Shown here in pieces: positions 1 through 9,100 of a stretch of DNA of 64,000 nt; position 1 is the first letter of the stretch; each line of letters begins with the position of its first letter. The notes beneath the pieces are model-generated. The model ran no database searches. It was given only the letters and a program-made list of their open reading frames with translations, and was not told the origin of the DNA. The stretch lies in assembly GCF_001420005.1 (NCBI RefSeq), contig NZ_LJAK01000001.1, positions 186,001-250,000 of the forward strand, read 5' to 3'. A program made the position numbers and the translations under genes. This DNA comes from Loktanella sp. 3ANDIMAR09 (GTDB lineage Bacteria; Pseudomonadota; Alphaproteobacteria; Rhodobacterales; Rhodobacteraceae).

Positions 1-381
1 GAACAAGAGGTCGTTGACGCCATGATCGTGGTGTCGAAACACGCGACGGAACACCCGCCGCTGATCGCGTTCTTCAAGGCGATCCCGGCTGGTCTGCTGA
101 TTGCGGCGCTGGTCTGGATGCTGGCCGCGGGCGAGGTGAACAACTTTTTCATCATCCTGATCATGACATGGCTGATCGCGGCGGGTGGGTTCACCCATAT
201 CATCGCCGGGTCCGTCGAAATGGCACTGCTGCTGGTCATTGGCGAGATGGGGATCATCCACGCGGTGTTCGGGTTCTGGATACCTGTGTTTCTGGGCAAC
301 GTGTTCGGCGGCACGATCGTATTCAGCCTGATCACCTGGGGTCAGGTCCGCGAAGAAGTACGCGCCCGCCGCGCCGATTAA
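1..381 (+). CDS. Formate/nitrite transporter family protein (5' truncated by window edge)
   Basis: The reading frame is open from base 1 to the TAA at 379-381, so only the last ~126 residues are present. They are strongly hydrophobic, with membrane segments around LLIAALVWMLAAG, NNFFIILIMTWLIAAGG and FWIPVFLGNVFGGT. The order 'FTHIIAGSVE...GFWIPVFLGNVFGGT' is the C-terminal pattern of the FocA/NirC (FNT) channel family, which forms inner-membrane pentamers for small monovalent anions. The soluble charged tail EEVRARRAD ends the protein. The substrate cannot be told from this fragment, and YfdC-like members are often of unknown substrate. The stop overlaps the stop of the convergent downstream gene by two bases. 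Family is fairly sure, substrate unknown. Confidence 0.8.
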   Translation, partial: EQEVVDAMIVVSKHATEHPPLIAFFKAIPAGLLIAALVWMLAAGEVNNFFIILIMTWLIAAGGFTHIIAGSVEMALLLVIGEMGIIHAVFGFWIPVFLGNVFGGTIVFSLITWGQVREEVRARRAD

Positions 382-1301
382 TTGTGACCGACGGATCCGG
401 TGACCTTGCGTTGCCGGGTCCGTTGCAGACCCAGATGGCGTTCGCGCAGAATGATCCCGATGCCCGCCGCAATCACGATGGCCGCACCGATCAGCATGGT
501 CCCTGTCGGCACCTCGTCAAAAAACACATAGCCCACGATCAGCGCCAGCAGCATCGAGGTATAGTCAAAAGGCGCCACCAGCGACGCCTCGGCGTAGCGG
601 TAGCTGGAGGTCAGGAAAATCTGACCCAGACCACCCAACAGCCCCGCCACGATCAGCAAGGCCAGCCGGTCAGCCGACGGGACGGTCCAGCCCCACGGCA
701 AGGTCAGCAGCGACAGACAGGTGGCGGTCACGGAAAACCAGAACACGATGGCGGCGGTGGATTCGGTCGCGACCAGCTTGCGCACGAAAACCTGTGCGAG
801 TGCTGCACAGATTGCCCCCATCAGCACCAGAACGGCCCCCAGCGTTTCAGCCGTGCTGGCACTGGCCCCGATGGACAGGCGCGGCGACAGCACGATCAGA
901 ACACCCGCCATGCCCACGGCGACGGCAGTCAGACGAAATTTGCCCACCTGTTCGTTCAGGAACATCGCGGCAAAAACGACCACCAGCATCGGCGCGGCAT
1001 AGCCGATGGCCGTCACCTCTGGCAGGGGCAACAACCCCAGACCCGCAAAGCCCAGACCCATCGCGGTCGTGCCCACCAGCCCACGCCAGACATGACCCAT
1101 CGGATTGGCGCTGCGCCAGCCTGTGCGCAACTCGTGCCGCATGGCAAGCCAGCCCAGAATCACCGGCAAGGCACAGAGCGAGCGAAAGAATACGGCCTGA
1201 CCCGGCGGCACCTGATCGGATGCGGCCTTGATCAGCGCGGACATGGCGACGAACAGGCAAACCGAAAGGATCTTGAAGGCGATACCGTGCAAGGGTTGCA
1301 T
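378..1301 (-). CDS. DMT-superfamily EamA-type permease
   Basis: A 307-residue, very hydrophobic protein with about ten predicted membrane helices arranged as two EamA repeats (roughly residues 5-135 and 150-285). This is the usual size and layout of drug/metabolite transporter exporters of the inner membrane. Characteristic pieces are the early 'KAASDQVPPGQAVFFRS' loop, and 'YAAPMLVVVFAAMFLNEQ' closing the first repeat with its counterpart 'ASLVAPFDYTSMLLALIVGY' in the second. The start ATG at 1299-1301 has an AAGGA eight bases upstream. It runs against the FNT gene with overlapping stops and is separated by 55 bp from the next gene on its own strand. Substrate unknown; such proteins export amino acids, S-adenosylmethionine or nucleotides in relatives. 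Confidence 0.85.
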   Translation of the reverse strand: MQPLHGIAFKILSVCLFVAMSALIKAASDQVPPGQAVFFRSLCALPVILGWLAMRHELRTGWRSANPMGHVWRGLVGTTAMGLGFAGLGLLPLPEVTAIGYAAPMLVVVFAAMFLNEQVGKFRLTAVAVGMAGVLIVLSPRLSIGASASTAETLGAVLVLMGAICAALAQVFVRKLVATESTAAIVFWFSVTATCLSLLTLPWGWTVPSADRLALLIVAGLLGGLGQIFLTSSYRYAEASLVAPFDYTSMLLALIVGYVFFDEVPTGTMLIGAAIVIAAGIGIILRERHLGLQRTRQRKVTGSVGHN

Positions 1302-1356
1302 ATGGCGGGTCCTTTTTCGCCGACCCTACGCCCCGGCGAAACCATCCGAAAGGGGG

Positions 1357-2355
1357 TCAGGCGGCGGGTCTGACCGCAACCGCGAGGCGCGCCAGCGCAT
1401 TGCGATAATCCGTCGACACGCTGACAGGCACGTTCACAGCCCCAAGCCGTTCGATCTGAAGCTGGTCGTCCGTATCCAGACCATCGGCGGTGGTCCGCAA
1501 CACGACGTGCAGGACGCGGCCGGGGTGGCGAATGGCGGCATCGGCATAGATATGCGCATCATGCTGGCCGGTATCGCCGATCAACACCACGGGCAGGTCG
1601 GGGTTGGCCGCCATCAGACGGTCCACGGCATCGCCCTTGTGGCTGCCATGGCTGGCCGTGATGAACTGATCCTTGCCGAAACCGTAATCCTTGAGGAATT
1701 TCGGGGCCACCGGCAGCCCCGCCCGCGCAAAGACTTCGTCGAGAAAATCGTGAAAATTCCACGGCGAAGAGCTGACGAAATAGACAGGGTTGCGGCCATC
1801 TGCATGCAACATCCGCATCAGTTCGACCGCATCGCCAAAGACTTCGCGGCTTTCGACGCTGCCGGTAAAGGACGTCCACAGGTTGCGCAGGGTGGAATAG
1901 GCCCCCGTGCGCATCATCGTGTCGTCAATGTCGGACACCACCATCATCTGCGCCGCAGGATCAGCGACCAGCACCGGGCAGGTCGCAGTGACGTCACCTG
2001 TGGAGACGGTCACGTCGATCCAGCCGGTCCGGGCGTCGCGCGGCAACAGCAGGGTGAAATACCCTTCGGCATCGGATACTGCCGTCACATCACCGGCGCT
2101 GACGGTGACATCCGCCACCTCATGCGTGGCGAACAGACGCAACATCTGCCGCGCATTGGCCAGCCGGCTCCCCCCGCCCGGTGTACGCTCTGACGCGCGC
2201 AAGGCCAGAACGCGTCCCCGCGCGATCAGATGTTCGGGCGTGGCATAGCCGTGGTAGGGTTCGATCACCAACCGGGTCAGATCACCCCGGAAAAACACCC
2301 GTTCCACAGCGCGTTCCACAGCGGCAGCACCACGCAAGACAAGACGTCTGATCAT
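1357..2355 (-). CDS. App1-type phosphatase (DUF2183 family)
   Basis: A 332-residue protein. The C-terminal two thirds match the App1 catalytic (DUF2183) family, a HAD-like domain known in yeast as phosphatidate phosphatase and present in many bacteria. The visible HAD motif I is DIDDT at residues 142-146, with the following 'RTGAYSTLRNLWTSF' and the 'FVSSSPWNFHDFLDEVF' segment typical of the family. The C-terminal 'VVLIGDTGQHDAHIYAD' carries the acidic motif. The first ~130 residues form a beta-rich accessory region seen in the family. No signal peptide is evident, so it is probably cytoplasmic. Its ATG overlaps the stop of the upstream sugar dehydrogenase gene (ATGA at 2352-2355), so it is probably co-translated with it and queG. 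The real substrate is unproven. Confidence 0.8.
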   Translation of the reverse strand: MIRRLVLRGAAAVERAVERVFFRGDLTRLVIEPYHGYATPEHLIARGRVLALRASERTPGGGSRLANARQMLRLFATHEVADVTVSAGDVTAVSDAEGYFTLLLPRDARTGWIDVTVSTGDVTATCPVLVADPAAQMMVVSDIDDTMMRTGAYSTLRNLWTSFTGSVESREVFGDAVELMRMLHADGRNPVYFVSSSPWNFHDFLDEVFARAGLPVAPKFLKDYGFGKDQFITASHGSHKGDAVDRLMAANPDLPVVLIGDTGQHDAHIYADAAIRHPGRVLHVVLRTTADGLDTDDQLQIERLGAVNVPVSVSTDYRNALARLAVAVRPAA

Positions 2356-3509
2356 TGCCCCGGCACGACGCGGATGATGGACCCCGGATCGGCGTCGATC
2401 AACACCAGCAATTCACCGTTGTCCAACACTTCGACGTCGCGGATGCGACCGAGGTCGCGCAGCAGGCGCTCTTCGCCCACGACCTGCCCATCCCGCAGTT
2501 TCAGGCGCACCAGCGCGCCCGGGTTCAGGCCTGCGATGAACAGATCATCCTGCCAGTCGGCATAATCGCCGTCATAGAATCCGATTCCGCCGGGCGCGAT
2601 GACGGGGTCCCAGTAATAGACAGGCTGCTCCATGCCTTCACGCACAGCCTCGCCGGACCCGACGGGCGAACCGCTGTAGTTGACCCCATAGGAAATCACG
2701 GGCCAGCCATAGTTCAGGCCCGCCTCGGGGCGGTTCAATTCGTCCCCGCCGCGCGGACCATGTTCCATCGTCCACAGGGCACCGTCAGGACCGATGTCCG
2801 CCCCCTGCACGTTGCGATGACCGTAGGACCAGATGCTGTCGATCCCGTCTGCCCCGACAAAGGGGTTGTCAGACGGCACGCTGCCGTCGGCATTCAGGCG
2901 GATGATCTTGCCGTAGGTCGTGTTGATATCCTGCGCCAGCACGCGGTCAGCGGGGGTGCTGTGTTCACCGGTGGTGATGAATACCTTGCCATCCGCTGTC
3001 GGCACGACACGGCTGCCGTAATGCATCGTCGCCTGCGATGGCGGCGTCTGCACAAAGATTTCCTGCACCCCGGACAAGGTATTTTCCGTCAGCGTCGCAC
3101 GCGCGGCGACGGTGCCCGTGCCGCCGCCATACCGTTTGGCATAGGTCAGATAGATCGTGCCAGTCTGTGCGAAATCGGGCGCAATCGCCACATCCAGCAA
3201 ACCACCCTGCCCGCGTGCATCGACCTGCGGCACCCCGGCAATGGGGTCGGACAGCGCGCCGTCTGCACTGACCCGGCGCAATGTGCCCGGCCGTTCCGTC
3301 ACCAGATAGGACCCGTCCGGCAATGCCGCGATACCCCATGGATTCGCCAGACCCTCTGCCATGACGCTGGTCGTGACAGGTGTCGCGGGCAAGGCAGGGG
3401 CCCGCGTCTGGCTGGCGAACGCCGGCTGGAAATCGGTGTTGGGTGCACCCTGCTCGACCTGGGCGCAGGCCAGGGTCGGCAGGATCATCATCATGGCAGC
3501 AAATCTCAT
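2352..3509 (-). CDS. PQQ-dependent aldose sugar dehydrogenase family (YliI/Asd-like), exported
   Basis: A 385-residue protein with an N-terminal export signal ([17 protein letters not shown]; a cysteine at the cleavage region could be lipidated, but the lipobox is weak). The rest is a six-bladed beta-propeller of the glucose/sorbosone dehydrogenase family. Family hallmarks are '[18 protein letters not shown]' after the signal, '[20 protein letters not shown]', '[16 protein letters not shown]', '[14 protein letters not shown]' and '[15 protein letters not shown]'. Soluble members use PQQ and Ca2+ to oxidise aldoses in the periplasm. Whether this one binds PQQ is not shown by the sequence alone. 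It overlaps queG upstream and the App1-like gene downstream by ATGA junctions, forming a tight three-gene unit. Confidence 0.88.
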   Translation of the reverse strand: MRFAAMMMILPTLACAQVEQGAPNTDFQPAFASQTRAPALPATPVTTSVMAEGLANPWGIAALPDGSYLVTERPGTLRRVSADGALSDPIAGVPQVDARGQGGLLDVAIAPDFAQTGTIYLTYAKRYGGGTGTVAARATLTENTLSGVQEIFVQTPPSQATMHYGSRVVPTADGKVFITTGEHSTPADRVLAQDINTTYGKIIRLNADGSVPSDNPFVGADGIDSIWSYGHRNVQGADIGPDGALWTMEHGPRGGDELNRPEAGLNYGWPVISYGVNYSGSPVGSGEAVREGMEQPVYYWDPVIAPGGIGFYDGDYADWQDDLFIAGLNPGALVRLKLRDGQVVGEERLLRDLGRIRDVEVLDNGELLVLIDADPGSIIRVVPGQ

Positions 3510-4561
3510 GGTCTCTCCCCGTTCAATCGGGCCGAGGCCCAGTGCGCGGCATCGGCCACAACGGGGTCGGCATCATCCATCAGGGGGGTCAACGCCGACC
3601 GCAGGTCAGGGTTCCCCGAATTGCCGATCGCATAGCACACATTGCGCACGAAACGGTCCCGCCCGATCCGTTTGATCGGCGATCCCGAAAACCGCGCGCG
3701 AAAGCCCGCATCATCCAGGGCCGCAAGCTCGGCCAGCGGCGGCGCGCGCAGATCGTCACGGGCCGCGAGGCGCACATCCTTGGCGGCAATGGCGAATTTG
3801 TTCCAGGGACAGACGGCCAGGCAATCGTCACAACCATAGATGCGGTTGCCCATGCGTGCACGCAGATCCGGATCGACCGGGCCGCGGTGCTCGATGGTCA
3901 GATAGGAAATGCAACGCCGCGCATCCAGTTGAAACGGGGCCGGAAAGGCATCTGTCGGGCAAACATCCAGACACTTGCGACAACTGCCGCAATGGTCCTG
4001 CTCGGGCGCATCCACATCCAGTTCCAGCGTGGTAAAGATCGCGCCGAGGAACACCCAATTCCCCAGATCGCGCGCCAGCAGGTTGGTATGCTTGCCTTGC
4101 CAGCCCAGTCCCGCCGCCTGCGCCAGCGGTTTTTCCATCACCGGGGCGGTATCGACAAAGACCTTGATCTCGGCACCGGGCGACTGGTCGATCAACCAGC
4201 GCCCCACCTGCTTGAGCCGCTTTTTCACCACATCATGATAGTCCCGCCCCTGCGCATAGACCGAAATCGCGGCGCGATCACGCTGCTCGAGCACCACCAG
4301 GGGGTCGGCATCCGGCGCATAGTTTTCGGCCAACATGATGATGGACCGGGCCTGCGGCCACAGCGCCGCGGGATCACCGCGCCAGGCCATGCGGTCGGCC
4401 ATCCAGGCCATTTGCCCATGCCGTCCGTCCGCAACAAAGGCCGCCAACCGCTCCGGCAGGCCGGTCGCCGCGTCAGGCCGGCAGATCCCCACCTTGGCAA
4501 ATCCGGCGTCCAGCGCAAAGCGGCGCAACCGTTCGGTCAGATCAGGGCTTCTTCTGGTCAT
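3506..4561 (-). CDS. queG: Epoxyqueuosine reductase QueG
   Basis: A 351-residue cobalamin-dependent iron-sulfur enzyme that reduces epoxyqueuosine to queuosine in tRNA, the last step of queuosine formation, in the cytoplasm. The N-terminal domain shows the conserved '[11 protein letters not shown]' opening and '[12 protein letters not shown]'. Two ferredoxin-like clusters follow: [17 protein letters not shown] (near residues 190-207) and [14 protein letters not shown] (near 240). The C-terminal region '[22 protein letters not shown]' is a HEAT-like repeat. The ATG at 4559-4561 lies inside a short intergenic repeat (see 4548-4575) and no good Shine-Dalgarno precedes it. A later start is unlikely because the conserved N-terminus follows quickly. 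First gene of the queG / sugar dehydrogenase / App1 unit. Confidence 0.95.
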   Translation of the reverse strand: MTRRSPDLTERLRRFALDAGFAKVGICRPDAATGLPERLAAFVADGRHGQMAWMADRMAWRGDPAALWPQARSIIMLAENYAPDADPLVVLEQRDRAAISVYAQGRDYHDVVKKRLKQVGRWLIDQSPGAEIKVFVDTAPVMEKPLAQAAGLGWQGKHTNLLARDLGNWVFLGAIFTTLELDVDAPEQDHCGSCRKCLDVCPTDAFPAPFQLDARRCISYLTIEHRGPVDPDLRARMGNRIYGCDDCLAVCPWNKFAIAAKDVRLAARDDLRAPPLAELAALDDAGFRARFSGSPIKRIGRDRFVRNVCYAIGNSGNPDLRSALTPLMDDADPVVADAAHWASARLNGERP

Positions 4562-4575
4562 AAATATCCTGGGGG
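4548..4575 (-). repeat. Short intergenic repeat motif overlapping the queG start
   Basis: On the minus strand this reads CCCCCAGGATATTTATG followed by ACCAGAAGAAG. A diverged copy (GAGTATTTTTGGCAAGATG) lies at 50407-50425. From memory, similar 'agtattttTggccagaagaag' motifs are scattered between genes in Rhodobacterales genomes. That identification is recall, not a search. In this copy the ATG of queG falls inside the motif. Confidence 0.4.
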
Positions 4576-4587
4576 AGTCCGCAGGAC

Positions 4588-4630
4588 GGGGGCAAAGCCC
4601 CCAAAAAGGGTTGGGTGGGCGGGCCCACCC
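4588..4630 (-). terminator. Tandem GC-rich hairpins after the GST gene
   Basis: Two inverted repeats lie between the GST stop and queG. GGGTGGGC/GCCCACCC (4613-4630, two-base loop) is followed on the minus strand by AACCCTTTTT. GGGGGC/GCCCCC (4588-4602, three-base loop) comes next. The first hairpin plus T-run looks like an intrinsic terminator for the GST gene. The second may be part of the intergenic repeat at 4548-4575. Confidence 0.55.
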
Positions 4631-4639
4631 GCCCCCGCA

Positions 4640-5305
4640 TCAAAAATCGAGATCGGCATAATGCGCGGGTGGCAGAAAACCGGGCACCTGATCGGCCAGC
4701 AGCGTGCGGAACGCGGGCCGCGACTTGATCTTGGCATACCAATCCTTGACCACCTCGGACCGGTTCCAGTCCACATCGGAAATATAATCGAGGCAGGAAA
4801 TCTGTGCTGCCGCCGCGAAATCGGCCAGCGTCATCTCGTTGCCGGCCAGCCAGCGCCGTTTTTCCAGCAGACCCGTCATGTAATCCAGATGGAACCGCAC
4901 CGCGCGGCTGCCGGCCTTGACGTTGGTGCTATCCGGGTATCCCGTGCCCATCACCTTGCGAAAGACCCGTTCCCCCACCAGTTTCACCGTGCATTCGTGA
5001 TAGAACGTATCGTCGAACCAGCCGACCAGGCGGCGCGCCTCATAGGCGGCGTCGGGATCGCGGGGCAGCAGCGGTGGATTCGGATAGGCCTGTTCGAGGT
5101 ATTCGCAGATCGCCGTGCTTTCCGACATCAGCTTGTTGCCCAGCCGCAGCACAGGGACCTTGCCGGCCGGATTGCGGCGCAGGAAATCAGGGTCTTTTTC
5201 CCAATAGCGTTCCTGCGTCAACTCGACCTCGATCCGCTTTTCCGCAAGGCTCAGACGGACTTTGCGGGAAAAAGGGGACAAGGGGTAATGATACAGCCGG
5301 TTCAT
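4640..5305 (-). CDS. Glutathione S-transferase family protein
   Basis: A 221-residue soluble protein with the two-domain GST layout. The thioredoxin-like N-terminal domain (about 1-80) opens with 'LYHYPLSPFSRKVRLSLAEK' and contains the glutathione-binding 'KVPVLRLGNKLMSESTAIC' with the cis-proline and the ES pair. The all-helical C-terminal domain has 'WLAGNEMTLADFAAAAQISCLDY', the N-capping box of the GST fold. The residue in the catalytic position is a serine/proline context (PLSPFSRK) rather than tyrosine, as in many bacterial beta/theta-like GSTs. Substrate unknown. It stands alone, followed by terminator-like hairpins and preceded by mtgA on the same strand 55 bp away. Confidence 0.87.
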   Translation of the reverse strand: MNRLYHYPLSPFSRKVRLSLAEKRIEVELTQERYWEKDPDFLRRNPAGKVPVLRLGNKLMSESTAICEYLEQAYPNPPLLPRDPDAAYEARRLVGWFDDTFYHECTVKLVGERVFRKVMGTGYPDSTNVKAGSRAVRFHLDYMTGLLEKRRWLAGNEMTLADFAAAAQISCLDYISDVDWNRSEVVKDWYAKIKSRPAFRTLLADQVPGFLPPAHYADLDF

Positions 5306-5360
5306 GGGGTTCTCGCAGGGATATTGGGTCCCACTTCAATGCCGCAAGCGCAGGCCCGGT

Positions 5361-6077
5361 TCAATCCTCGAAACAGGACGCGCGGCCGTCCGCCTGAATA
5401 GTCGCGGCACCGTCCATGATGCTGGCGGTCCGGCTGCGCTGCCAATCCGTCGGATTGGCGGCGTCGCGCCCCTTGGGATCGGGCAGGACCATCGCCAGCC
5501 GGGCCGCCTGAAGGTCGGACAGCTCTGCCGCCGAGACACCAAAATAATGCGGCGCGGCAGCCCCGACCCCGAACACACCAGTGTCGAATTCGACCACGTT
5601 CAGATAGAGCTCCAGCATCCTGCGCTTGGGCCAGAACGCCTCTGCCAGGGGTGTCCAGATCGCCTCGATGGACTTGCGCACCCAGGACCGACCCTGCCAG
5701 AGAAAGACATTTTTCACCACCTGCTGACTGATGGTCGATCCGCCACGGGCGGCTCCCTCTTCCATCGCGGCGCGGATGGCGGTCACGTCCAGCCCCCAAT
5801 GCAGGCAGAAATTCGCGTCCTCCGCCGCGACAACGGACCGGGCCATGACAGGGGCGATGTCGTCCATTGCGACCCAATGCCGTTCAGTGCCGCCCAGACG
5901 CCAGCCTTCGGCCAGTTGGTAGGGCGTCACGGGCGGACCGACCACGCGGTAGGCCAGCGTCGAGACAACGACGAGACCCAACAGCCCCACAAGGCCCAGC
6001 GTCACGGCCCGGCGCATACGACGTCCCAGGGCAGGTTTGTCGGTCGTCTTGGTTTTCGCGGATTTCTTTTTCGCCAT
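5361..6077 (-). CDS. mtgA: Monofunctional biosynthetic peptidoglycan transglycosylase
   Basis: A 238-residue GT51 enzyme that polymerises lipid II glycan strands on the periplasmic face of the inner membrane. A basic N-terminus is followed by one membrane segment (about residues 27-48, TLGLVGLLGLVVVSTLAYRVV). The catalytic motif is AAEDANFCLHWG (about residues 85-96), where the glutamate is the base. It is followed by the second GT51 motif 'RGGSTISQQVVKNVFLW' and 'RKSIEAIWTPLAEAFWPKRRMLELYLNVVEFD'. There is no transpeptidase domain, and the length is normal for MtgA. Standalone gene, 55 bp upstream of the GST gene on the same strand. Confidence 0.95.
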   Translation of the reverse strand: MAKKKSAKTKTTDKPALGRRMRRAVTLGLVGLLGLVVVSTLAYRVVGPPVTPYQLAEGWRLGGTERHWVAMDDIAPVMARSVVAAEDANFCLHWGLDVTAIRAAMEEGAARGGSTISQQVVKNVFLWQGRSWVRKSIEAIWTPLAEAFWPKRRMLELYLNVVEFDTGVFGVGAAAPHYFGVSAAELSDLQAARLAMVLPDPKGRDAANPTDWQRSRTASIMDGAATIQADGRASCFED

Positions 6078-6128
6078 ACCGCATAAGCCACGGCGCGGTG
6101 CGCTGGGTCAAGACAAGCGGATGTGCAA

Positions 6129-6156
6129 ACGCCCCGCAGGTGATCCTGCGGGGCGT
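6129..6156 (-). terminator. Strong hairpin after gltB
   Basis: Perfect 12-bp arms (ACGCCCCGCAGG and its complement) with a four-base loop, 29 bp after the gltB stop. On the minus strand it is followed by TTTGC, so the T-tract is short. It is still the obvious end of the gltD-gltB transcript and could also act for the opposite strand. Confidence 0.7.
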
Positions 6157-6185
6157 GCGTTTGGTTCTGCGCTGTGGCGATCAGG

Positions 6186-9100
6186 TCATTCCGCCGGGAT
6201 CGCGGTCTCTTCGGCGCTGAGCGGGACGGGCAGGTTGGCCAGCATTTCCTTGGGGCAGACCTGCACAAAGTTGCGCAGTTCGTCGTCCCAATGTTGCAGG
6301 ATTTCCTGCGCCTTCTTGCTGCCGGTCTCGTCCGCGTGGCGCTGAACAAGGGTCCGCAGCTGATTGGTCCAGTGATCCATCGTGACCGGGCAGGTCACCA
6401 GCGTTTCCATGTTCATCAGGTCCGCCGCCGTGCCCTCGGGGTCATACAGATAGGCCATGCCGCCTGTCATACCCGCGCCAAAGTTGGCACCGATCGACCC
6501 CAGGATCACCGCAACGCCACCGGTCATATATTCGCAACCGTTGGTGCCGCAGCCCTCGATCACGACATGGGCACCGGAATTGCGCACCGCAAAACGTTCA
6601 CCGGCGCGCCCCGCCGCGAACAGGTAACCGTCGGTCGCACCATAAAGCACGGTGTTGCCGATGATGGTGTTTTTCGCAGCGACCAGCGGGGATTGCATCG
6701 GCGGCCGCACGATGATCGTGCCGCCGGACAGACCCTTGCCCACATAGTCGTTGGCATCGCCGGACACCTCCAGCTTGAGCCCGTGAACGGCAAAGGCACC
6801 CAGCGACTGACCGGCGGCCCCCTTGAGTTTCACCGTCAGATGGTCGTCCTGAAGGCTGTTGCGCATCCCGAAACGCTGCACGATGTGCGACGACGTCCGC
6901 GTGCCGATGGTACGCAGCGTGTTCTGCACAGCGTATTCCAGCTGCATCTTTTCACCGTCCTTGAGGAAACGTTCCGCGTCCTTGACGATTTCGACGTCCA
7001 GCGTGTCCAGGACCGCGTTGCGCGGCTGATGCCGGTCATAGGTGATCCGGTTTGCCCCATCGACAGTAATCAACAGCGGGTTCAGGTCCAGATCGTCCAG
7101 ATGCGCGGACCCGCGGCTGACCTGCGTCAGCAGATCGGCGCGGCCGATCACGTCCGCAATGCTGCGCGCGCCGATGGATGCCAGGATTTCGCGGACCTCG
7201 GTCGCGTAGAAGGTGATGAGGTTCACCACCTTGTCGGCGTTGCCGGTGAACTTCTCGCGCAGGGCTTCGTCCTGTGTGCAGACACCGACCGGGCAGGTGT
7301 TGGACTGGCACTGGCGCACCATGATGCACCCCATTGCGATCAGGGCGGCGGTGCCGATGCCGTATTCCTCTGCGCCCAGCATGGCGGCCATGACGATGTC
7401 ACGACCCGTCCGCAAACCACCGTCGGTGCGCAGCGTGATACGCGACCGCAGGTTGTTCATGGCCAGAACCTGATGCGCCTCGGTCAGGCCCATTTCCCAC
7501 GGCAGGCCTGCGTATTTGATCGACGTGCCTGGCGACGCGCCTGTCCCGCCGTTGTGACCCGAGATCAGGATGATGTCGGCCTTGGCCTTGGCCACGCCGG
7601 CGGCGATCGTGCCGACGCCCGAGGATGCCACCAGTTTCACCGTCACCTTGCAGTGCGGGTTGATCTGTTTCAGGTCGTAGATCAGCTGCGCCAGATCCTC
7701 GATCGAATAGATGTCATGGTGCGGCGGCGGTGAAATCAGCGTCACGCCTTTGGTCGAATGGCGCAGCTTGGCGATCAGGTCGGTGACCTTCATGCCGGGC
7801 AGCTGACCACCCTCGCCGGGCTTCGCACCCTGGGCGACCTTGATTTCCAGTTCCTCGCAGGCCAGCAGATATTCCGCCGTCACGCCAAAGCGACCGGATG
7901 CGACCTGCTTGATCTTGGCAGACCGGTTGTCGCCGTTCGCATCGGGCGTGAAATCATCCGGGCTTTCGCCACCTTCGCCGCTGTCGGATTTCGCACCGAT
8001 GCGGTTCATCGCGATGGACAGGGTGCGGTGCGCCTCTGGTGACAGGGCACCAAGGCTCATGCCCGGGGTCACGAAACGCTTGCGGATCGACGTGATCGAT
8101 TCGACCTCTTCGATCGGGATCGGCTTGCCCAGCGGCTTGATCGCCAGCAGGTCACGCAGATGGATCGGCGGGTTCGCCTGAAGCGCCTTGGAATACTGCT
8201 GCCACAGGGCATAGGACGATTTCGCACAGGCCGCTTGCAGCATGTGCATGGTCTGCGCTTCCCAGGCGTGCTTTTCCCCCGAACGACGGGATTTGTAGAA
8301 CCCACCGATGGGCAGGATGTCTGTCGATTGCTTCCAGCCGTGGGCGTGGACCTCTTCCAGCTTGGCCTGGATACCGTTGATGCCGATACCGGAAATGCGC
8401 GAATGCATGCCGGGGAAATATTCGGCGCACATGGCGCGCGACAGGCCGACCGCCTCGAAGTTCAGGCCGCCACGGTAGGACGACAGGACGGAAATCCCCA
8501 TCTTGGACATGATTTTCAACAGGCCCGCGTCGATTGCCTTGCGATAGCGGGCGACGGCCTCGGTCAGGGTCCCCTCGACGAGGCCGCGGTTCACGCGGTC
8601 GGCGATGGAATCCTGGGCCAGATAGGCGTTCACCGTGGTCGCACCACAGCCGATCAGCACGGCGAAATAATGCGGGTCGATACATTCGGCAGACCGCACG
8701 TTCACCGAACAGAACGTCCGCAACCCCTTGCGGGTCAGGTGCGAATGCACGGCAGAGGTCGCCAGGATCATCGGCATCGCGACCTTTTCGGCGGACTGGT
8801 GCGCGTCGGTCAGGACGATGTGCCCTGCGCCGGAGCGCACGGCGTCCTCTGCCTCGGCCCGGATCCGGGCCAGCGCGTCACCAAGGGCATGTTCGCCCGA
8901 TTCGAATGTGCAATCGATGTGCACGACCGTATCGCCAAACTGTTCGACCATCTTTTCGAATTCGGCGTTCGCGATGAACGGGCTTTCGAGGACGATGATT
9001 TCGGTCTGGCTGCTGTCCTGATCCAGCACGTTTTTCAGGTTTCCAAAGCGCGTTTTCAGCGACATCACCCGGCTTTCGCGCAAGCTGTCGATCGGCGGGT

